Positions 39,850 through 45,308 of a stretch of 45,308 nt of DNA are shown in pieces. The stretch lies in NCBI RefSeq assembly GCF_022414535.1, contig NZ_JADWYM010000050.1, positions 1 to 45,308 of the forward strand, written 5' to 3'. Each line of letters starts with the position of its first letter. Position 1 is the stretch's first letter. Source of the stretch: Streptomyces sp. MUM 2J. Its GTDB lineage: Bacteria > Actinomycetota > Actinomycetes > Streptomycetales > Streptomycetaceae. Below the pieces are notes generated by a model that was not told the DNA's origin, made no database searches, and was given only the letters and a program-made list of their open reading frames with translations. The position numbers and the translations under genes were made by a program.

Positions 39850-40532
39850 CCGGTAGATCAGCCTGGTCTCGCGGCCCGGTCTGACGCAGATCATCCCGGC
39901 CATCAGGACCCGACCAGAACCCTTGCCCACCACTCTGACCAGCGGAGTCCTACCTCGCTGCGACCATGTACGACCCTTGCCGGGTTTCAGGTCCTGCCCG
40001 GCCTCGTCCTCAAGGGCTATCCACGCGCCCAGGAGCTGGGCCGTCCTCTTACCCGTGACCAATGCTCCGTCCGCCACGCGGCGACGGCCTGTTCGTCCCG
40101 CTCGACGGCCCGGTGCGCAGGAACCTGGGGTGACCAGCCCAGCCGGTGCAGCAGGTACGACACCCCGCGCGGGGTGTACCGGTAGCCGAACAGGCGGTGG
40201 ATCAGCTCCGCGACCCTCGCCAGCGTCCAGCGCTGGTCCTCCGTCCAGCCGTGCGCGGCCGCCCCTGCCTCCAGCTCGACCTGCAGGCGTTCTGCCTGGG
40301 CGTAGCTGAGCTGACAGGGGAAGCCGCCGGCCCCCTTGGACGCCAGAGCTGCTTTGCCGCCCTGGCGCCAGGCGGCGTGCCAGGCGTACGCCGACTTCCG
40401 CGACACCCGTAACCTGCGGGCCACCTCCGGCGGCCGCACACCTTGCTCGAACATCTCCGCGGCCTCGAAGCGCACTGCTTCACGCTTAACCCACCCCACC
40501 GCGGTCAGACCGCCGCCATCCGCGTACCTCAT
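39850..40532 (-). pseudogene. IS630-family transposase, N-terminal part with a frameshift
   Basis: From ATG 40532 (MRYADGGGLTAVGWVKREAV) the frame runs through the HTH (FEQGVRPPEVARRLRVSRKSAYAWHAAWRQGGKAAL) and the second helical domain (WTLARVAELIHRLFGYRYTPRGVSYLLHRLGWSPQ). A one-base deletion near 40045-40055 (in GGGTAAGAGG) then shifts it to KRTAQLLGAWIALEDEAGQD, where the first catalytic Asp lies, and GRTWSQRGRTPLVRVVGKG. It ends at the junction ETRLIYR near 39857. Not functional even if rejoined. Confidence 0.85.
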
Positions 40533-40560
40533 GACGAGGATGTAGCACCGCCAACGCCCA

Positions 40561-40585
40561 CTGTCACCCCACCCTTTCAACCTCA
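40561..40585 (+). repeat. Right terminal inverted repeat of the IS630-family element
   Basis: This is the exact reverse complement of 35196-35220. It lies 28 nt upstream of the transposase ATG and about 30 nt from the tRNA-Arg terminator. Confidence 0.93.
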
Positions 40586-40614
40586 ACGTCAAACACTGCC
40601 GTCAAGGCATAAAG

Positions 40615-40648
40615 CAGAGGCCCTGTGGATCTCTCCACAGGGCCTCTG
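40615..40648 (-). terminator. Terminator of tRNA-Arg
   Basis: CAGAGGCCCTGTGGA pairs perfectly with TCCACAGGGCCTCTG over TCTC, 9 nt after the tRNA 3' end. Confidence 0.88.
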
Positions 40649-40656
40649 ACATGCTG

Positions 40657-40729
40657 CGCACTCGGCAGGATTCGAACCTGCAACCTTCTGATCCGTAGTC
40701 AGATGCTCTATCCGTTAAGCTACGAGTGC
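40657..40729 (-). tRNA. tRNA-Arg(ACG)
   Basis: Read on the minus strand, the acceptor stem is GCACTCG with CGAGTGC, discriminator G at 40657. The anticodon loop CTACGGA lies in a TCTGA/TCAGA stem, giving ACG; A34 becomes inosine by TadA (14938). CCA is not encoded. Its 3' end faces the accessory region, the usual orientation for island insertion at a tRNA. Confidence 0.97.
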
Positions 40730-40790
40730 TTGTTTTCTGTTTTTGCCTTCGCTTCCGGTCCTTTCGGCCCGCTCGCGGCGACAGGAAGAA

Positions 40791-40819
40791 CATTACATGA
40801 CTGCCGCCGACATGTGAAA
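40791..40819 (-). promoter_or_regulatory. Promoter of tRNA-Arg
   Basis: TTCACA (40819-40814), a 17-nt spacer and TAATGT (40796-40791). It lies about 60 nt before the mature 5' end, leaving an A-rich 5' leader to be removed by RNase P. Confidence 0.65.
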
Positions 40820-41346
40820 TCCGATTCCTCCAGCCCACCTGACCTGCGAAAACGTCAAACTGGGGCGTTGAGTGACACCGCCCGGGAAGCAGGGTTCCCA
40901 CAGGGTGGCGCGGAGGAGGAAGCCGTCTCCGTCGGGGGTGTGCCCCGTCGACGCAAGGGGGTGGCGGTGACGGTTCCGCGCGTCCTTCGGGGTGGGGTCG
41001 GTGGGCGGGCGTGGCGAGCGCGGTCGATGTGGCGCGGAGTTGCGACGCCGGGGCTCCGTCGAGGTGTTCGGCGTGCCGGGATGCGCCCGCGCGCCGTTGC
41101 GGCGAGGCGTCCGGCCAAGTCCGTCGCCCGGGCCGAGTCGTGGGCGCGCGGCACGGCGGGGCGGTAGGCAGGAGGCGGTAGGCGGTGAGGCAGTGCCCGG
41201 TGCGTCGCTGTTCCGCGGTGCCGGCGCGTACGCCGGGGTCGGTACGGGCCGGGGAAGGGTGGAGGGCATCGCCGCGTCGCGTCGAAGGAACGATCTTCGG
41301 TGCCGCCCCTGTGGCGGAGGGGGTGGGAGGCGGAGATCCGGAAACG
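40820..41346. other. Intergenic spacer between two tRNA genes, no supported gene
   Basis: About 530 bp of GC-rich DNA. The longest frames on both strands are Arg/Gly rich and random, with no ribosome site or domain. Confidence 0.5.
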
Positions 41347-41386
41347 CATCAGGGAGTCCCGGCGATGCCGGCGGGACTCCCTGATG
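41347..41386 (-). terminator. Terminator of tRNA-Ser(GCT)
   Basis: CATCAGGGAGTCCCG (41347-41361) pairs perfectly with CGGGACTCCCTGATG (41372-41386) over a 10-nt loop, 8 nt after the tRNA. Confidence 0.88.
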
Positions 41387-41393
41387 GATACGG

Positions 41394-41484
41394 CGGAGGC
41401 GGAGGGATTTGAACCCTCGATGGGCTTGAAGGCCCAAACCGCATTAGCAGTGCGGCGCCATAGACCGGACTAGGCGACGCCTCC
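41394..41484 (-). tRNA. tRNA-Ser(GCT)
   Basis: On the minus strand the acceptor stem is GGAGGCG with CGCCTCC. The anticodon stem CCGCA/TGCGG encloses CTGCTAA, giving GCT. There is a long variable arm and a T loop TTCAAAT. Discriminator G at 41394; CCA not encoded. It reads AGC and AGU. Confidence 0.97.
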
Positions 41485-41656
41485 AGCACAACCGCCCGCG
41501 TGAGCGCGAGTGGTGCGTGCAGATGATGACACAGCCGAGCGTCGTGTCACCAATCGGCTCCCACGGTACTAGGCAGGCGGGGCCCAGGGCAAAGCCCTTG
41601 CCCCTGGTGGGCGGCGCGTGCCGCAACGTCACACGGCGGGGAGCGTTGGTCAGGGC

Positions 41657-42316
41657 ATGGCTCCCTTCTCCGCTCGGGTGCGCCGGCTGCTCGTCGGCAC
41701 CGCCGCCCCGCTGCTCACTGCCGTCTCCGTAGTCACCCTGTCGGCGTCCACCGCGTCCACCGCGTCCACCACGTCCACCGCGTCCACCACGTCCACCACG
41801 TCCACCGTCCCGTCGTCGCCCACCCGTTCCGGGGCCGGAGGGGCCTCCGCCGATCACCTCGTCGTCCAGGTCCGGCACGCCGGCGCGGGCAGGGACGGGA
41901 CGTACGAGCTGTCCTGCCACCCGGGCGGCGGCAGTCACCCGGACGTGGACGGGGCGTGCCGGGCGGTGGAGCGGAACACGCGGTGGGGGACGGAGACCTT
42001 CGCTCCGGTGCCCGAGGGGTCCGTCTGCACGATGCAGTACGGCGGGCCGGCCACCGCCCGTGTGACCGGGACCTGGGACGGGCGACCGGTCGACGCCGTC
42101 TTCGGGCGGGGCAACGGGTGCGAGATCGAGCGGTGGGACCGGTTCGTTCCGCTGCTGCCGGACATGACCGCACCCGGTGCCACCTCCCTGAACGGCGCGT
42201 TCCCGGGCGGCGCCCTCCCCCTGCCCGATGCCGTTCCCCCGAGCGATGCGGGCGCCCTGACCGGGGCCGCCGTTCCGACGGCCGGTATCGGTCCCCTGTC
42301 CGAGGCCTCGCCGTAG
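41657..42316 (+). CDS. Secreted subtilisin inhibitor-like protein
   Basis: The 219-residue protein has a signal peptide (RRLLVGTAAPLLTAVSVVTLSAS), a Ser/Thr/Ala tripeptide repeat linker and an SSI-like inhibitor domain with four Cys. Motifs are YELSCHPGGGSHPDVDGACR and SVCTMQYGGPATARVTGTWDGRPVDAVFGRGNGCEIERW. SSI proteins block secreted serine proteases. By alignment to the classical SSI sequence CPMVYDP, the P1 residue would be Met in CTMQYGG. The tail of about 60 residues past the domain is unusual for SSI. ATG 41657 was chosen; a GGGGAG site is about 11 nt upstream, so the start is moderately secure. Confidence 0.85.
   Translation: MAPFSARVRRLLVGTAAPLLTAVSVVTLSASTASTASTTSTASTTSTTSTVPSSPTRSGAGGASADHLVVQVRHAGAGRDGTYELSCHPGGGSHPDVDGACRAVERNTRWGTETFAPVPEGSVCTMQYGGPATARVTGTWDGRPVDAVFGRGNGCEIERWDRFVPLLPDMTAPGATSLNGAFPGGALPLPDAVPPSDAGALTGAAVPTAGIGPLSEASP
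41744..41806 (+). repeat. 9-bp tandem repeat (G/A)CGTCCACC x7, coding
   Basis: Seven units of the 9-mer encode repeated Ser-Thr-Ala/Thr triplets between the signal peptide and the inhibitor domain. Copy number could vary between strains without shifting the frame. Confidence 0.95.
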
Positions 42317-42576
42317 GACGGATCACAGGACGGGTCACCGTACGGGCCCGCAGGACGGCGCGGACGGGTCGCGGGTGGGGCCGTGGGGCGGCGGCGCCTC
42401 GCGGGCCCGGACGGGTGCGCCGGGGCTCGGCCCCGTCGCGACCGGGAGGTGGACCGCGGCGTGGATCGGTCAGGACCGGTGTCGTAGATCCGGTCACACG
42501 TTCTGTGTCACTTCGTCGTGCGACCTCCTTCTCATCCCTCGTCGCGGGCGCAACCGCTGCCCTTAGACTCCCTCGC
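42317..42576. other. Intergenic region upstream of the PAS protein
   Basis: No protein gene is supported. TAGACT at 42564-42569 lies 7 nt before a GTG opening the short ORF; it is probably the -10 element. Confidence 0.5.
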
Positions 42577-42633
42577 GTGACACGCCGCGGGCCGGTTGGC
42601 AAGATGGCCCGAGCGGTCGGCAAGGTGCGGTAA
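42577..42633 (+). CDS. Putative 18-codon upstream ORF / leader peptide
   Basis: GTG at 42577 opens MTRRGPVGKMARAVGKVR and ends TAA at 42631-42633, 17 nt before the start of the PAS gene. TAGACT (42564-42569) ends 7 nt before the GTG, so it would be translated from a leaderless mRNA. The peptide is very basic (Arg/Lys 7 of 18). The stop is followed at once by GGGAGGA, the ribosome site of the next gene. No conservation data. Confidence 0.4.
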   Translation: MTRRGPVGKMARAVGKVR

Positions 42634-42650
42634 CAGGGAGGAAGCGTCTC

Positions 42651-45308
42651 GTGAGCAGCAGGCCACCCCGAGGCGCTGCTCGCCTCGCAGCCATACTGGA
42701 TGCGCTGCCCGACGCGTTGGTGCTGGTCAACGCCAACGGCACCGTGGTCAACGCCAACGCCATAGCGCTGGAGGCGTTCGAGGCGCCGGGCACCGCGCTC
42801 GTCGGGCGGGGGCTGCTGGATCTGCTGCCGCAGTTCGACTCCAAGCTGATCCCCGGGTCCATGCGGCGGCCCGATCACATCGACCCCCGCGCGCGGACCA
42901 AGCCGACCCGGATGATGGCGCGGCGGACCGACGGGAGCGAGTTCCCCGTCGAGGTCACCAGCGCAAACCTGGAGAACGGCCAGCAGGCGTACGACAGCCA
43001 CGGCTACACCGGCGACGAGCTGCTGATGCTCGTCGTGCGCGACCTGGCCGGGACCGTCGACACCGAGGCAGAGCTGGCGCGGTCGCAGCGGCAGACGGAG
43101 ATGATCCTGCGGGCTGCGTCCGAGGGGGTCGTCGGCACCGACACCGACGGGCGGGTCGTGCTCGTCAACCCGGCCGCCGCCCAGATACTGGGCTACCGCG
43201 CCGGTGAGCTGGGCGGCAAGGAGCTGCACACGCTCGTCCTGCATTCCCGGGCCGACGGGTCGCCCTCCACGTACGACGAGTCACCGCTCGCCGACACCCT
43301 CCGCTCCGGCCGCAAGCACCGGGTGCGCGGGCAGGTGATGTGGTCCAAGAGCGGCGACCAGGTGCCCGTCGACCTGACCACGGCACCCGTGCGCGACGGC
43401 GACCAGCTCGTCGGCGCCGTCATGACCTTCAGCGACCGCCGCCCCTTCGACAAGCTCACCGCGGAGAAGGAGGCCGTCGGGAAGGCACACGCCGAGGAGT
43501 TGGAGCGGCTCTCCGAGGAGCACGCCTCCGATCTCACCGCGCTGCGTCAGAAGCACGTCACCGAGCTGGAGGAGCTGCGGGAGCAGCACGAGGAGGAGCT
43601 GGCCGCCGGCGAGGAGCGGTACGCGGCGCTCGGGGAGCGTGAGAAGGACCGGTACGAGGCGCTGGCAGCACGCCACGAGCAGTTGCTGACCCTGCTGGGC
43701 ACCTCCCTGCGCGGGCCGCTGGACGAACTGCGCCGCGAGCTGGCGGCGCTCGCCGCGGACGACGCCGGGCAGCTGTGGCCGGAGGCGAACCAGGTCCTCC
43801 ACCATCTGTCCGCGGGCTATTCGCGGATGACCACGCTCATCGACAACGTCCTCGACCACCAGCGGCTCGACGCGGACGGCCAGGGGGTCTCCCGTACGAA
43901 GGTGATGATGGACGCCGTCGTCGCCGCCGGTGTCGACGGGGCCGTCGAGCTGATCGGGCCGGGCCGGGTGCAGTTCGCCGTGCACGCGCCGCCCCTGGAG
44001 GCGGAGGTCGACCCGCAGCGCCTCGCCGTGGCCCTCGCGCACCTCGTCGCGGATGTCGCCGGTGTCGACGCGACCGGCAACGCGCCCGTGTCCGCCGGGG
44101 GCTACATGGACAACACCGTCGTGGTGGCGGCGGCGCAACGCGGTGAGGTCGTGCGCATCGAGGTGCGCGGGCCGTACGCCGGCGGGAATCCGGTGCACGA
44201 GCCGATCGTGCGCGGGATCGTGCGCGCCCACGGCGGCGTGCTCCAGACGCACGAGGTGCCGGGCATGAGTGGCAGTGCGTACGTGCTCGAAGTGCCGATC
44301 GGCGCCGGAGCGGGCGCCGTGGCGGCCGCCCCGGCCGAGACGGGACCGGCACAGATCGAGGCGGCGCCGATGGGGGCGGGCCAGGCGCCCGCATCGGGTT
44401 CCGCGGCGGTCCCCGGCCCGGCTCCGGTCGTCGCGGAGGGGTCGTCCGGCGCCGAGCAGGCCTCCGGGGGCGGTGGGCGCCGGCGGGCGCGGCGGTCCTC
44501 CGTGGACGCCTTCCTGGAGAGCGAGGTGGCGGCGCCGTCCGCCGAGGCGGGCCGGGCGGAGACCGCTCCCCCGACCGGGCGGCGGCGCCGGCGGGCCGCG
44601 GTGGCCGCCGAGGAGCTGCCCGCCGAGGCCGTCGAGCCTGCGGCCTCCGGCGGTACGGGGCGTCGGCGCCGCGCGATCGCGCAGCCGCAGCCGGAACCGC
44701 GGGCGGAGCCGCAGCCGGCCGGCGGCCGTGGAGAAGGGGCGGGCGTCGAGGGTTCCGTCGTCACCGCCGACGAGCATGCCGCGGGCGCCGCGGCCTCGGG
44801 CACCGGGCTGGGTGGCGCCGTGCCGCCGCAGGGGATGCCCGCACCGGGCGACCAGCAGCAGGCGCTGCCCCCTGCCCTGCCCGCACCGGCCGCCGGCGAC
44901 GCCTCCGCCTCGGCGGAGCAGCAGCCGACGGGGCGCCGCCGCAGGGCCCTCGCCGCCGCGGCGGAACGTGCCGCGGCGCAGGAGGCCGGGCCGCGTACCG
45001 TGTTCGCCCTTCCGCCGGCCGATGCCGACCGGCCGGACGGCGGTGCCGCGCAGGAGTCCGCGGCACCGGCCGGCACCGGCCCGGTGCCGGGCGGTCCCGT
45101 TCCGGTGCCCGGGGATGCCGCTCCGGTACCGGGGAGCTCCCCCGCGCCGGCCGGCGGTGCGCCCGCCGACGCACCGATCGACCACGGCCGCCACGACGCC
45201 GTACCGCACGACCAGAGCGGTGACCACACCCCGCCGCAGCCGCACCCCGTGAGCGCGCCGACCGGGCGGCGCCGCCGCGCCGTCGCACCGCCGGCGGGGG
45301 AACAGCTC
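42651..45308 (+). CDS. Large PAS protein with degenerate histidine-kinase core (partial)
   Basis: At least 886 residues from GTG 42651 (GGGAGGA eight nt upstream) run off the window. PAS 1 (about 11-125) and PAS 2 (145-270, RAASEGVVGTDTDGRVVLVNPAAAQILGYRAGEL) precede a coiled coil (275-345) and a DHp-like helix (LLTLLGTSLRGPLDELRREL). The usual H-box His is absent, replaced by a TSLRGPL pattern. The ATP-binding part (about 410-548) keeps IVRGIVRAHGG but has no clear N-box or DxGxG. After residue 555 it is disordered, with repeated TGRRRRA-like motifs near 608, 641, 668, 760 and 870. Probably a signalling pseudokinase or scaffold. Function unknown. Confidence 0.82.
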   Translation, partial: MSSRPPRGAARLAAILDALPDALVLVNANGTVVNANAIALEAFEAPGTALVGRGLLDLLPQFDSKLIPGSMRRPDHIDPRARTKPTRMMARRTDGSEFPVEVTSANLENGQQAYDSHGYTGDELLMLVVRDLAGTVDTEAELARSQRQTEMILRAASEGVVGTDTDGRVVLVNPAAAQILGYRAGELGGKELHTLVLHSRADGSPSTYDESPLADTLRSGRKHRVRGQVMWSKSGDQVPVDLTTAPVRDGDQLVGAVMTFSDRRPFDKLTAEKEAVGKAHAEELERLSEEHASDLTALRQKHVTELEELREQHEEELAAGEERYAALGEREKDRYEALAARHEQLLTLLGTSLRGPLDELRRELAALAADDAGQLWPEANQVLHHLSAGYSRMTTLIDNVLDHQRLDADGQGVSRTKVMMDAVVAAGVDGAVELIGPGRVQFAVHAPPLEAEVDPQRLAVALAHLVADVAGVDATGNAPVSAGGYMDNTVVVAAAQRGEVVRIEVRGPYAGGNPVHEPIVRGIVRAHGGVLQTHEVPGMSGSAYVLEVPIGAGAGAVAAAPAETGPAQIEAAPMGAGQAPASGSAAVPGPAPVVAEGSSGAEQASGGGGRRRARRSSVDAFLESEVAAPSAEAGRAETAPPTGRRRRRAAVAAEELPAEAVEPAASGGTGRRRRAIAQPQPEPRAEPQPAGGRGEGAGVEGSVVTADEHAAGAAASGTGLGGAVPPQGMPAPGDQQQALPPALPAPAAGDASASAEQQPTGRRRRALAAAAERAAAQEAGPRTVFALPPADADRPDGGAAQESAAPAGTGPVPGGPVPVPGDAAPVPGSSPAPAGGAPADAPIDHGRHDAVPHDQSGDHTPPQPHPVSAPTGRRRRAVAPPAGEQL

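Larger units (their letters stand above)
35196..40585 (-). mobile_element. IS630-family element split by about 4.3 kb of nested mobile DNA
   Basis: Perfect 25-bp inverted ends (35196-35220, 40561-40585) enclose the N-terminal half of an IS630 transposase at the right and the C-terminal part at the left, in the same orientation. Between them lie 35506-39850: both halves of an IS5-type element, a kinase-like gene, truncated genes, a NUDIX gene and an IS110 fragment. An intact IS630 would be just over 1 kb. No obvious TA duplication flanks the ends. The element stops about 30 bp short of the tRNA-Arg terminator. Confidence 0.82.

Noticed and set aside
40863..41167. Arg-rich ORF between two tRNA genes
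   Set aside because: No ribosome site, domain or signal; its composition matches random reading of GC-rich DNA.
1..45308. CRISPR arrays, rRNA genes, a replication origin, or antibiotic biosynthetic clusters
   Set aside because: No regularly spaced repeats with unique spacers, no rRNA motifs, no DnaA-box cluster and no PKS/NRPS-type genes are present; the tandem repeats found are head-to-tail without spacers.

Overview
The window is a stretch of Streptomyces chromosome. The evidence is very high GC with G/C-ending codons, sigF and sigN side by side, serine tRNAs, a small-type SRP RNA beside dnaX, frequent GTG/TTG starts and several promoters placed as for leaderless mRNAs. From memory, the order dnaX ... 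upp ... tadA-tRNA-Ser-sigF-sigN resembles the SCO4067-SCO4034 core region of S. coelicolor. I could not align anything.

Layout. 1-2.7 kb: the 5' part of dnaX (minus), the SRP RNA, tRNA-Ser(GGA) and an N-terminally truncated integrase left beside the tRNA. 2.8-8.8 kb, all minus: MarC protein, a repeat-rich spacer, a secreted lipoprotein, an ECF sigma factor with a proline-rich membrane partner, a class F sortase coupled to a small exported membrane protein, and a cupin-SDR pair. 9.1-12.7 kb, plus: an HhH-GPD protein, an HdeD-like membrane protein, small exported or short proteins, a VapB-annotated-type protein and a LytR_C protein. 12.9-18.7 kb: upp (minus), then the tRNA adenosine deaminase pair, tRNA-Ser(CGA), small proteins, and sigF and sigN. 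19.2-23.2 kb: a MarR-MFS efflux unit with a likely operator, an F420-type oxidoreductase and a TetR regulator. 23.6-29.8 kb, minus: a four-gene operon of response regulator, histidine kinase, GT2-GtrA glycosyltransferase and a PMT/ArnT-like transferase. 29.9-33.3 kb: a DUF2797 protein, then an oxidoreductase-ECF41 sigma operon preceded by a near-match to the ECF41 promoter signature.

33.6-40.6 kb is a decayed accessory region next to tRNA-Arg(ACG). It holds a twice-frameshifted HEAT-like gene coupled to a frameshifted NUDIX gene. These are followed by an IS630-family element with perfect 25-bp inverted ends (35196-35220 and 40561-40585), whose transposase is split in two by about 4.3 kb of foreign DNA. 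Inside lie two oppositely oriented halves of an IS5-type element, a kinase-like gene, a NUDIX gene, truncated regulatory and hypothetical genes and an IS110 fragment. The halves share an inverted 9-bp sequence at the breakpoints. Flipping the roughly 3.7-kb segment back rebuilds one IS of about 1.65 kb. This is the most unusual structure here.

41.3-45.3 kb: tRNA-Ser(GCT), a subtilisin-inhibitor-like secreted protein, and the start of a very long PAS protein. That protein has a histidine-kinase-like core lacking the phospho-accepting histidine, and a disordered tail with repeated Arg-rich motifs. It is preceded by a possible 18-codon leaderless upstream ORF.

The first half is largely conserved housekeeping and developmental genes. 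The accessory content is concentrated at 33.6-40.6 kb, with a small remnant at 1.8-2.7 kb.
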